64,000 bases of DNA. Origin: Planctomycetaceae bacterium. Lineage in GTDB: Bacteria > Planctomycetota > Planctomycetia > Pirellulales > Pirellulaceae. Positions 43,601-51,321 of the stretch are shown here, one piece after another. The position numbers were made by a program, and so were the translations under genes. The notes beneath the pieces are model-generated. The model was not told the DNA's origin and ran no database searches. It saw only the letters and a list, made by a program, of their open reading frames with translations. The stretch is taken from positions 1 to 64,000 of the forward strand of contig JAAYDI010000169.1 in the NCBI GenBank assembly GCA_012729315.1. Reading direction: 5' to 3'. Within the stretch, counting starts at the first letter, position 1. The number at the start of each line of letters is the position of its first letter.

Positions 43601-43937
43601 GTGCGGAAGTCAGGTTCTGCCCACCGTATTCGATGTGCGTGGACTGGTCCGACTTCGTCCGGCCGCTGTCCCACAGATCGCCGTCGTCCGCCTGCAACTT
43701 CTCCAGCGAACTGGCCACCACGACCTGCCAGGCCGTCTGCTTGAGACCGCGCAGCGCCGGGTCGACTGCCGCCAGCTGCCAGCTCAGCCGCGGTTGCATC
43801 ACGTCGATGCCGACCGGGTCTGTCTTATACTCGCACCGCAAGCGTTCGACCTTGACAGTGGCAGCCGCTGCGAGCGGCGCGCACAGGGGCAGAACCAACA
43901 GGAATGCCGTGGCGGTGCGGAGCGTCAATGTGAGCAT
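40677..43937 (-). CDS. Secreted alpha-L-rhamnosidase, GH78
   Basis: The 1086-residue enzyme (signal about 1-26, ending LAAAA) has the multi-domain GH78 layout: N-terminal Fn3-like and carbohydrate-binding domains (LSWQLAAVDPALRGLKQTAWQV, CFWKVRVWDQDHQPSAW), a central beta domain (YELQLNGQPIDTDVLSPGW), then the alpha/alpha-barrel with the family signature DCPQRDERAGWTGDAQVF at about residue 664, which holds acidic catalytic residues, and a C-terminal beta-sandwich. It releases rhamnose from plant or algal polysaccharides. I take ATG 43937 rather than the upstream TTG frame. The double hairpin follows. Confidence 0.95.
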   Translation of the reverse strand: MLTLTLRTATAFLLVLPLCAPLAAAATVKVERLRCEYKTDPVGIDVMQPRLSWQLAAVDPALRGLKQTAWQVVVASSLEKLQADDGDLWDSGRTKSDQSTHIEYGGQNLTSAQHCFWKVRVWDQDHQPSAWSAPARWTMGLLQRGDWQAEWIGQDNAASDDAQTSVLQQQASLAGHSWIWVGGSQSGNQPTGPAYFRKVIQLPADRTVSQATAIIAGDDSFALFVNGHAAGAGSNWKTPGGHDITDQLTAGTNVIGIQVTNGGEAPNPAGVLGKVIVLFDSGEPLIIPIDTSWLSTREAGEQWAMADYDTAQWTASSVVARHGDGPWGELQVQIVQILPAPFLRKEFTIDKPLERATLFASALGVYELQLNGQPIDTDVLSPGWSDYHKRVHYFGYDVTRQLVPGKNALGAMLGDGWYAGYLAFTGRRHYYGEQTRFIAHLRLDFQDGTHTVIGTDGTWKATDGPIRQSDLMMGCVYDARRELTGWSQVGADESGWHAALVDSDVDAQLEAHPGTPIRRLEELPGLAVTQPQPGVYVVDLGQNMVGWARLKAHGKPGQKVVVRHAEMLNPDGTLYTTNLRAAKATDTYYLAGETPRTYEPVFTFHGFRYVEVTGLDYPLEPSDVTGIVVSSDLARTGTFQCSEPLVNKLVENTVWGQKGNFLDVPTDCPQRDERAGWTGDAQVFMKTACLNLDAPAFFTKWLIDLCQDSQRDDGALGDVAPHVNAVSFGNTGWADAGPVCNWRMFEMYGDTRVVAQHYPALVRYMDYLANTSKDYTRGTGAYGDWLRLAGPQHSEAIGTAYYYYSATLMAKLAEIVGQTDDARKYNQLAERIKATFVKEFVKQDGRIVDAQGETGQTFYALAFGLDLVPEAQRESVARHFVQEIEKQDWHLATGFLGTPFVLFALEKAGQTDLAYRLVLNKTYPSWLLQVELGATTMWERWDGWLPDKGFQDPGMNSFNHYWLGCVGEWLQCSVAGIDTDGPGFARITIRPKLASPGQGLSAARGAYDSIRGRIVSDWTRDAAGFRLKVTVPANTTATVYVPARDAASVREGDVAATAAKGVTFLRAEDGYALFEVGSGEYVFRVQ

Positions 43938-44198
43938 GGCAATGTCTCGCGTCAAGTGTCGATGGAAAGCAGTCTGCGCCGGCCTGCCGTCACCCCCGTC
44001 GCAGGATCATGGCAGGCGCGCACCGAACCTCCATATCGTAGCGGAATCCGAGCCATGTCACCACTCGCCACTCGCCTCCCGGCGCACCCGGCGACCGAAG
44101 TCCGCACCCATACGATCGAGACGCCCGGCTGGCGAGCCCAGCAGCGCGGCGGCGGCGAGGTGGTGTCGATAAGTTCTGAACCGTTCCCGACTACGGCG

Positions 44199-47100
44199 TT
44201 ACCTGGTATCCGTCACGTTCGCTGTGCCATCGTCGTAGACTTTTTCCCCTTGGCGGATCGCATCGCGATTGCGCAGCTCGATGTCGCGGCGCTGCGCATA
44301 CTTGATCTCTCGGCGCTGGTCGGGCTCGGAGGGGACGAAGCCCGGCATGTCAGCGCGTGGGCGGCGGCGCAGCTGTTCCTGCCCCGCCTGGATGATGGCC
44401 AGCGCTTCGCGGTAACGCGGATCGCTTGTATCGGAGAATTGAGCCAGCAGCGGGCTGAGCTCCGGCCGGTCGAAACTCACTTCCGGACCCTGGTTGGAGT
44501 AGTAGTTGCGCTGCGCGCCGAAGTCCAGTCCTGTCAGCTCTGCCAGTCGGGTCAGCTGTGCCGCGTCGAGCGGGCAGCGGCCGGTCAAGCTGTCGGGATA
44601 GGCGCAGGCGTAGGTCGAGTAGTAGACGCCGTTCAGGTCCACCCAGGTCACGATTCGATCGAGCTCCTCGGCCGTCAGCTGCAGGTGTTCATGCCCGGGC
44701 GTTCCCGGCGAGCGCAGGACCTGGACCAGCTTGCTGGCATGCGCACCCCAGGAGTATGCAGGCTGGATTTCGGCCGGTCCGCCCCCCACGCACCGCAGGT
44801 ACCCTTTGCGCCACAGTTCGGTATAGGCGGTGTTAAATGTCAGCGTGCGATCGGGTGCCAGGTTCAGCTTCCGGCCGGCCTCCTGGCCGTAGTCATGGCA
44901 GCCGACGCAGCGCCGCGTGAATACGCTCTGCACTTCCGCCATAAAACCGAACTCGCGCGGCGGCCCATACCAGGGGCTCAGGCGGCTGGGCGGCCGCTGC
45001 CAGGCGCGCGGCAGTTGGGCGGACGGGGAGAGATCGGACAGGGCAGGGGGGGCGGTGCGGCGGTCTTCGTGGCAACCCACGCACGTCATCCGCTCACCCG
45101 ATTGCACATGCGCACCGCTCCGCATCGACTGGATCATCATGCCGTCGGCGTCGAGCAACTGGAAGTAGACGAACCGGTCGGAGGGTACGTAGAACGCTGC
45201 CGAGCCATCCTCTTCCACCGGTACGGTGCCGAGGATGCGTTTGTTTTCCAGGCTGTGCCAGTTCATCGCGGGTGCCGTGTAACCCTGGCCGTTCCAGGAG
45301 CCGGGGGACCAGTGCCGCTTCTCCGGCGATTCGATGACCCGCAGGCTCTTGACCGCGCCGCGCTGGACGCCTGCCATGTGCGTGCCGCGATAGACGTCCG
45401 CCACGTAGAACAGCCCTTCGCCGCTGTTGAAGTCGCGCCGCGGCGGAATCACAGGCGGGCGCGGCTGCCGGCGCACCGGCTGCGGGTCGTAACAACCGGG
45501 CTCCTCCACGTGCAGCAGCAGTTCGTTGCCGAACACGTCGACCAGATAGATGCCCATCTCTTCACCGAACTGCGCATCGCCCGGGCCCGGCGGCTGGCCG
45601 GCCCGCATCGTCATGCGTGCGCAGAGGAAATACTTGTCGCTCAGCGGCCACGGGCACTCGTACTTGGGATAGATCGACACGAAACCGTCGCAGTCGAAAT
45701 CGCCGCCGGTCCGCACCCGCTCCACCGCGTCTGCCGGCCAGGTGCGGATGACCGGGTCGCGCCCGTCCAGTCCGCGCTGGCGGTCGACGATGGCCAGGGC
45801 ACCCCACAGGCGGAAATGATGCATGCCGAACACGCACAGCATCTGCTGCGTCCCGGGGATCGGCCGCGGATAGTAGACCGCGCCGGGAGAGGCCGTGTTG
45901 TTGCCCCAGTAGATGGCCTGATTCGTCCCGTCCGGATTCACGGTCCAGATGCCGTGCGCATCGCCGAAGTTGCGGTCCACGTATTCCCAGCGGGCGTACA
46001 GGATGCGGCCATCCGCCATCACGACCCCCTGGTTGTCGAACAGGTTGTTCTTGCTGATCTGGTGGATGTTCGCGCCGTCCGGGTCCATGCAGAACAGATT
46101 CGCCCCATGGTCGCGGCTGCACTGGTTGTACTTCGGTTCACGCGTGGACGAGAACACGATCCGCTCGTCGGGCAGATAGAACGGATCGAAGTCCGACACC
46201 CCCGCGGCCGAGGTCAGCTGGCGCAGCCCGGTGCCGTCCGTGTGGATCTCCCAGATGTTATAGTCCTCATCCCGGTGGCGGCGCACCGCACAGAGAAGTC
46301 GCTGGCCGTCAAAGTGCACGCGCGGGTCGCGCACCACGCCGTCAGGGAGATCCATCAATGTCTGCACGTGGCCGGTACCCAGGTCGATGAGCTTGAGTGC
46401 CGCGCCACCCTGGAACAGATCGGCGTGCGGGGTCATGCCGCGTTCCGCGTTGAGCTCGAGCGTATGGAACAGCGTGTCGATGGCATGATAGTGGCTGCGG
46501 TACTGGTGCCGGACCACGAACACGATAGGCTGGCCGCTGACCAGCGGGTTGGCGATCAGCGCCTCGCGCTGCACGGCAGCCAAGTCGGCAAGCACCGCGG
46601 GGGCCTGGTCGGGCGGCGCGTCTGCCAGGCGCGCCTCCAGGGAATCGAGCTGGTGGAGGAACTCCGCACCGCGCGGGTAGCGCTCCGGATAGGTGTGCAT
46701 GAGATCGGCGATCGCTTGCCGCAGCGCCGGCAGATTGATCGCGCGGATCGCCGCCTCCCGCTGCTGCTCGGCTCGCTGGGCGGCCAGCGCTGCCCAGCGC
46801 TGCTGAGTCTGGTCCACGTCGATCCGGCCGCAGGCGTGGAAGTCGTCGAATGTGACGTGCCCCCAGTCCCTGATCTCGCGGTCCACGATTCGCAAAAACA
46901 GCGGCTGCCCTATCCACGCCGATGCGTCCCAATCGACGCGCTGCATCACCTCCGTCTGGGCATGACCTCGCGCGACGAGCACCTCCTGGCCATCGAGCGT
47001 GCACAGGGCAACGTAGGTGCCGGGCTGGGTGCCCGAGCCCACCAGCATCGAGACATCTGGCGCGCTCAATATGAAGACGGGTGACTCGAGTACTCCAGTC

Positions 47101-47396
47101 AGGCGATCGTTCGACGGCTGCCCCGGCTGCTGCTCGACCGTCGACACGTAATACTGCCCCTGTTTGTTGTACTGGTTGCCAGGCTGATCCGGGTAGTGAT
47201 TGTGGTACACCGCCCGGTCCGACACGATGTAGTCGAACTGGCCGTCCACCACCTGCCAGCCCTGCAGATCGCCGGTTTCGAAGTCGAATCTGATCTCCGC
47301 CTCCTCCGCCACAGCGGCCCCCGCGGCGCAGGCCATCAGCAACAGCGGAACCAGTCCAGTACGCAACAACGTGGTGAAGAAGCTCCGGTCAGTCAT
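44199..47396 (-). CDS. Hydrazine-synthase-alpha-like secreted cytochrome with beta-propeller
   Basis: The 1065-residue secreted protein (signal about 1-30) begins with a concanavalin-like domain (FDFETGDLQGWQVVDGQFDY), continues as a TolB-like WD propeller (DEDYNIWEIHTDGTGLRQLT, then RIVFSSTREP and GANLFCMDPDG), and ends with a region like HzsA, having two haem motifs CVGCH at about residues 772 and 830. Planctomycetes commonly carry HzsA relatives outside anammox, so hydrazine chemistry is not implied; electron transfer or substrate binding is likely. GAGGAG lies five bases before ATG 47396. A -35/-10 pair lies about 75-105 nt upstream. Confidence 0.88.
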   Translation of the reverse strand: MTDRSFFTTLLRTGLVPLLLMACAAGAAVAEEAEIRFDFETGDLQGWQVVDGQFDYIVSDRAVYHNHYPDQPGNQYNKQGQYYVSTVEQQPGQPSNDRLTGVLESPVFILSAPDVSMLVGSGTQPGTYVALCTLDGQEVLVARGHAQTEVMQRVDWDASAWIGQPLFLRIVDREIRDWGHVTFDDFHACGRIDVDQTQQRWAALAAQRAEQQREAAIRAINLPALRQAIADLMHTYPERYPRGAEFLHQLDSLEARLADAPPDQAPAVLADLAAVQREALIANPLVSGQPIVFVVRHQYRSHYHAIDTLFHTLELNAERGMTPHADLFQGGAALKLIDLGTGHVQTLMDLPDGVVRDPRVHFDGQRLLCAVRRHRDEDYNIWEIHTDGTGLRQLTSAAGVSDFDPFYLPDERIVFSSTREPKYNQCSRDHGANLFCMDPDGANIHQISKNNLFDNQGVVMADGRILYARWEYVDRNFGDAHGIWTVNPDGTNQAIYWGNNTASPGAVYYPRPIPGTQQMLCVFGMHHFRLWGALAIVDRQRGLDGRDPVIRTWPADAVERVRTGGDFDCDGFVSIYPKYECPWPLSDKYFLCARMTMRAGQPPGPGDAQFGEEMGIYLVDVFGNELLLHVEEPGCYDPQPVRRQPRPPVIPPRRDFNSGEGLFYVADVYRGTHMAGVQRGAVKSLRVIESPEKRHWSPGSWNGQGYTAPAMNWHSLENKRILGTVPVEEDGSAAFYVPSDRFVYFQLLDADGMMIQSMRSGAHVQSGERMTCVGCHEDRRTAPPALSDLSPSAQLPRAWQRPPSRLSPWYGPPREFGFMAEVQSVFTRRCVGCHDYGQEAGRKLNLAPDRTLTFNTAYTELWRKGYLRCVGGGPAEIQPAYSWGAHASKLVQVLRSPGTPGHEHLQLTAEELDRIVTWVDLNGVYYSTYACAYPDSLTGRCPLDAAQLTRLAELTGLDFGAQRNYYSNQGPEVSFDRPELSPLLAQFSDTSDPRYREALAIIQAGQEQLRRRPRADMPGFVPSEPDQRREIKYAQRRDIELRNRDAIRQGEKVYDDGTANVTDTR

Positions 47397-47473
47397 CAAT
47401 ACTCCTCGTGCGTTCGCTTGGAACCCTCTCCTCGGCAGTCACGATTCCGAGTGCCGCCGCAGAATGAATCCGT

Positions 47474-47500
47474 ATTGTAGTAAACCCATATTGTAGTCAA
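47474..47500 (-). promoter_or_regulatory. Sigma70-like promoter for the HzsA-like gene
   Basis: On the minus strand TTGACT (47495-47500) and TACAAT (47474-47479) are separated by 15 nt. A second TACAAT-like ACAATA lies in the spacer. The -10 is about 80 nt before the start. The spacer is shorter than the preferred 17 nt. Confidence 0.5.
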
Positions 47501-47618
47501 AAAACAGGTCGCCGTTTCAACCTCCCTCAGTCGGGCGCAGAGTCCGGCCAGTGACGTGGAGTGTGAGGACGTCAGCTGAACGGCATGACGGCCCTCAATA
47601 CATACTCCATCACCGCGC

Positions 47619-49073
47619 TCAGCGCAGGATGGGACAGGTATCGAACCACTGCCGTTCCTGCGCGGTCATCCAATCGGTCGACGCTGTCGGCCCCCATTCC
47701 CCCGGTTCGTAGACGAGCAGCGGTGGCGGAGCACCGGCGTCCCAGGCTGTCTGGATCGGATCGACGATGCGCCAGGCGGCTTCCACTTCGTCCGCCCGCG
47801 CAAAGAGGCTGGGATCGCCCTGTATCGCATCCAGCAGCAGCCGCTGGTATGCCTCGGGCAGCGGGCCGGCAAACGTGTCGCGGAACCGGAAGCTCAAATC
47901 GGTCAGGCGCAGCTGCATGCCGGCGTCTGGCACTTTAGTGTAGAAATGGAGCTGGACCCCTTCCGCCGGCTGAATCTGAATGACCAGGCGGTTCGAGTCG
48001 CGCGGGACGCGCGGGCCGCTCTCAAAGAGCATGTGCGGTGGCTGCCGAAACTGAATGACCAGCTGCGTGGTGCCGCACGACATGGCCTTGCCGCTGCGCA
48101 GGTAGAACGGCACTCCCTGCCAGCGCCAGTTGTCGATGTGCAGCTTGACGGCGGCGAACGTGGCGGTCTGGCTGTCCGGTCGCACCCCCGGCTCATCGCG
48201 GTATCCGCGGTACTGGCCTCGCAGCGTGTCCGACGCGACATGCTCGGGCTGCAACTTCCGGACGGCGCGCAGGACCTTAACCTTCTCGTCTCGCACCGCC
48301 TCTGCTTCGAAACGCACAGGGGTCTCCATGGCGGTCAAGGTCAACAGCTGCAACAGGTGCCCCTGAAACATGTCGCGCAGCACGCCGGCCGTGTCGTAAA
48401 AGCCGGCGCGGTGGCCGACCGTCAGCGCCTCGGCAGCGGTGATCTCCACATGGTCGATGTAATTCCGGTTCCAGACCGGCTCGAAGATCGTATTGGCGAA
48501 CCGCAGCACCAACACGTTCTGTACCGTCTCTTTGCCCAGGTAGTGGTCGATACGATAGATCTGGTTCTCGGCGAACACCGCGCGCAGCTGGCGATTGAGC
48601 TGCTGGGCGCTGGCCAGGTCGGTGCCGAACGGTTTCTCGACCACCACGCGCCGGTGCCCGCGGGTCTCATCGGCCAGTCCGGTGGCGCCCAGGTTCACCA
48701 CGGCCGGTTCATAGAACTGCGGTCCGATGGCGAAGTAGTACAGACGCGCCGCGGTGCTGCTGTCTTCGATCTCCTCCAGGAAGCGGTCGAGCGCCCGGAA
48801 GTTGTCCGGCTGGTCCACGCTTCCCGGGAAGTAGAAGATGCGTGCCGCCAGCTCGTTCCAGGTGGCGATATTGAACTGAGCCCCCGCGAACTGCGCCGTG
48901 GATTCCGCCAGTTGCTCGCGCCACGCCTCATGCGAAAATGGTGTCCGCGCGAAGCCCACGATCCGTGTCGCTGGAGGCAGACGCTTCTTCTGGTGCAGAG
49001 CGTAGAGCGCGGGGATCAGTTTGCGGCTCGTCAGATCTCCCGAAGCCCCGAAGATCACGATGGTCTGGGCCAT
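47619..49073 (-). CDS. zwf: Glucose-6-phosphate dehydrogenase
   Basis: This cytoplasmic enzyme oxidises glucose-6-phosphate to 6-phosphogluconolactone with NADP, entering the oxidative pentose phosphate or Entner-Doudoroff route. The 484 residues match. Motifs: the dinucleotide motif TIVIFGASGDLTSRKLIPAL at the start, VEKPFGTD, and the catalytic signature RIDHYLGKETVQN with His and Lys. AGGAG six bases before ATG 49073. It follows an SMP-30 lactonase gene by 50 nt on the same strand; a classical pgl gene is not nearby. Confidence 0.96.
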   Translation of the reverse strand: MAQTIVIFGASGDLTSRKLIPALYALHQKKRLPPATRIVGFARTPFSHEAWREQLAESTAQFAGAQFNIATWNELAARIFYFPGSVDQPDNFRALDRFLEEIEDSSTAARLYYFAIGPQFYEPAVVNLGATGLADETRGHRRVVVEKPFGTDLASAQQLNRQLRAVFAENQIYRIDHYLGKETVQNVLVLRFANTIFEPVWNRNYIDHVEITAAEALTVGHRAGFYDTAGVLRDMFQGHLLQLLTLTAMETPVRFEAEAVRDEKVKVLRAVRKLQPEHVASDTLRGQYRGYRDEPGVRPDSQTATFAAVKLHIDNWRWQGVPFYLRSGKAMSCGTTQLVIQFRQPPHMLFESGPRVPRDSNRLVIQIQPAEGVQLHFYTKVPDAGMQLRLTDLSFRFRDTFAGPLPEAYQRLLLDAIQGDPSLFARADEVEAAWRIVDPIQTAWDAGAPPPLLVYEPGEWGPTASTDWMTAQERQWFDTCPILR

Positions 49074-49123
49074 GAGAACTCCTTTCACACGATCGGTACT
49101 GCCGGCGCCCGACATCTATATCT

Positions 49124-49996
49124 CTATCCCTGAAACTCGAACGCGGCCACCCCTCGAACTCCCGGCCGCACACGGAACAACCCGCCTGCCTGCGGCTGGC
49201 TGGCCAGGTCCGACTCGGTCAGCCCGGTACGGGCCGTCGTGATGTACAGTTCGTCCAGCTGCGCTCCGCCAAAGGCGCACGAAGTCACACGGCGGACGGG
49301 CAGGGAAATCGACAGCAATTGTGTGCCGCTGTGCGGATCCCATCGCCCGACACAGCTGCCTTCCCACAATGCGATCCAGAGCATGCCTGCCTCGTCGATG
49401 GTCATTCCGTCCGGCTTGCCGGCCGCGGCCGGGATCGAGATCACGACGCGCGGATTGGTGATCTGGCCACTGGCCAGTTCGTAGTCGAACGCGGTCACCT
49501 GCTGGGTCGGCGTGTCGATGTAGTACATCGTCCGCCGGTCAAGGCTCCAGGCGATGCCATTGGAGTTCGTGACGCCCGGCCACATGGTCCGTACCCGCCC
49601 GTCGGGCTCCAGACAGTAAAGACTCGCCGCACCCTGCTGCCGATCCAGGCTGATCGTCCCCGCCCAGAATCGCCCCGCTGGATCGCACTTGCCGTCGTTG
49701 AACCGATTGCGTGGCAAGTGCTGCTCCGGATCACCCCAGAACGCGAGCTCACCGGACTCCGGGTCGAAGGCGGCGAAGCCGTGCTGCAGCGCGACCATCA
49801 GGCCTCCTCCCGCGCGCGGCACGACGGTGCCGATCATCTGGCCCAGTTCGAAAACCTGGTCGGTTTCCGACACCGGGTCGTAGCGGTGCAGTCGGCCCAG
49901 GTCGATATCCACCCAGTAGAGCCGCTGTTCGCGGGCATGCCAGATCGCACCTTCGCCAAGTGTCGCCTGCGCGTCGAGAACCAGCTCCGGATTCAT
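49124..49996 (-). CDS. SMP-30/gluconolactonase-family lactonase
   Basis: The 290-residue six-bladed propeller hydrolyses sugar lactones with a divalent metal. The ligands are visible: Glu15 in LGEGAIW, Asn in RNRFNDGKCDPAGRFWAGT, Asn in NSNGIAWS, and Asp in GKPDGMTIDEAG. It lies 50 nt upstream of zwf and is likely co-transcribed, so its substrate is probably 6-phosphogluconolactone or gluconolactone, standing in for Pgl (inference). No signal peptide. AGGA precedes ATG 49996. Confidence 0.93.
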   Translation of the reverse strand: MNPELVLDAQATLGEGAIWHAREQRLYWVDIDLGRLHRYDPVSETDQVFELGQMIGTVVPRAGGGLMVALQHGFAAFDPESGELAFWGDPEQHLPRNRFNDGKCDPAGRFWAGTISLDRQQGAASLYCLEPDGRVRTMWPGVTNSNGIAWSLDRRTMYYIDTPTQQVTAFDYELASGQITNPRVVISIPAAAGKPDGMTIDEAGMLWIALWEGSCVGRWDPHSGTQLLSISLPVRRVTSCAFGGAQLDELYITTARTGLTESDLASQPQAGGLFRVRPGVRGVAAFEFQG

Positions 49997-50096
49997 GAGC
50001 GTTTCCTGTCCTGCAGTGGTGGGTTCTATCGCGGGTCATTACCCTGAGCATCCTGTCCTCATCGAACAGGGTATCTGCCGCACCATGGCGCACCTA

Positions 50097-51035
50097 TCAG
50101 GGATTGCCGGCGAACACGTCCCGCACGTACCGGCAACTTGCGCGGTGTGCCGCAGCGATCTCCATGGTCGCAGGCGATCCCTGCTCCGGACCCTGCTCGA
50201 GCACCAGCAGCGGCGCGGCGCTGTACGGAGCAATCGCCTGCCACAAGGCGCGATAGTCGATGTCCCCGTCCCCGAACGCTTCGCTCCAGACATTGCCCTG
50301 TGACTGGCGCAGATGCAGCGTGGCGACCCGTGAGCCGTAGAGTTTGACGATGTCGAACAGCGCGACCTGCGAATGGCCGGCACCACGGTATACCCAGTGC
50401 GCGTCCAGGCACAGCGACAGGCACTCGGGTTCGGTGGCCAGCATCATGTGGTGGAATTCCCGCGCCGCGTGCTCCAGCTCCACATCGTGCGTATGGTACG
50501 CCAAGGTCATCCCCAGCGCGGCGAGTTGCTCCCCCAGCTGATTCAGGTTCGCAGCCTGTGCCGTCAGCTGCGCGTCGTTCTTGCCTTGCCGGTTCGGCAA
50601 CGGGTTGGGATTGGTGACGATGATCTTCGTCCCGAACTCCCGGGCCCGCGTGGCAAGCGCCACGATTCGCTCGATCTCCCGCTGGGCGGCGGCGGGCTCG
50701 AGCAACTCGCTGCCCGTGTACACGGAACGCATTTCCAGGCCGTGCTTGGCCAGCTGTGTCGCCATCGCGCTGGCCTGCTCCGGCGTCTGCAGCCCGGGCT
50801 CCAGACCATTGATTCCGCAGGCCGCCAGCCCAGCCAGTTCCTCGTCCAGGGGCAGGTTCTTGCGCTGCGTGTCGCGGGCGCGCATGGCCCCGACCGACCA
50901 CTGGTTGATCGCCACGTGGAGTGTCTCGGCCTCCCGCGCGTTCGCCGCCGGCAGTGAGCCGCTCCAGTACAACGCTGCTGCCCCCAACCCCGCGCCGGCC
51001 AGGAATTCCCGGCGATCACAACGAAGTGTCCGCAT
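50097..51035 (-). CDS. Tat-exported sugar phosphate isomerase/epimerase-like TIM barrel
   Basis: The 312-residue protein has a twin-arginine signal (CDRREFLAGAGLGAAALYW, about 6-24) and an AP-endonuclease-2-like TIM barrel: LHVAINQWSVG, ACGINGLEPGLQ, IIVTNPNPLP, LAYHTHDVELE (His, Asp, metal site), LCLDAHWVYRGAG (Asp, His), VATLHLRQS and LVLEQGPE (Glu). These are the metal ligands of IolE/xylose-isomerase-like enzymes, so activity is plausible; substrate unknown. GGAG nine bases before ATG 51035. It is a paralogue in architecture of the gene at 11618-12589. Confidence 0.9.
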   Translation of the reverse strand: MRTLRCDRREFLAGAGLGAAALYWSGSLPAANAREAETLHVAINQWSVGAMRARDTQRKNLPLDEELAGLAACGINGLEPGLQTPEQASAMATQLAKHGLEMRSVYTGSELLEPAAAQREIERIVALATRAREFGTKIIVTNPNPLPNRQGKNDAQLTAQAANLNQLGEQLAALGMTLAYHTHDVELEHAAREFHHMMLATEPECLSLCLDAHWVYRGAGHSQVALFDIVKLYGSRVATLHLRQSQGNVWSEAFGDGDIDYRALWQAIAPYSAAPLLVLEQGPEQGSPATMEIAAAHRASCRYVRDVFAGNP

Positions 51036-51321
51036 CTGCAGTTCTCCCCCCCCGCCGGTTTCCAGCCGGACAACGTGGCCTGGTCGGCCAGTCAATCGCG
51101 AACGATCCCCGGTCCGGAAACCCAACTCACATGTTCTGGTGACCGAGTGTCAGTATCGGCGCGGTGGTCACCTGATGCAAGAGACACCGCCCCGCCGGCA
51201 ACTTTCCGCGTCTACTGGAGACAGGAGGTTTGCGGCTGGAGATTGACTGCTGGATGCGGCAGGTGTTCAAGCGGTGACATTGCCTCAGGGTACGGCCAGT
51301 GCCCGCGTCACGCGCAGTGCG

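Noticed and set aside
43560-47084. A 1174-codon open frame on the plus strand
   Set aside because: It is antisense to the HzsA-like and rhamnosidase genes, which have signal peptides and clear motifs.
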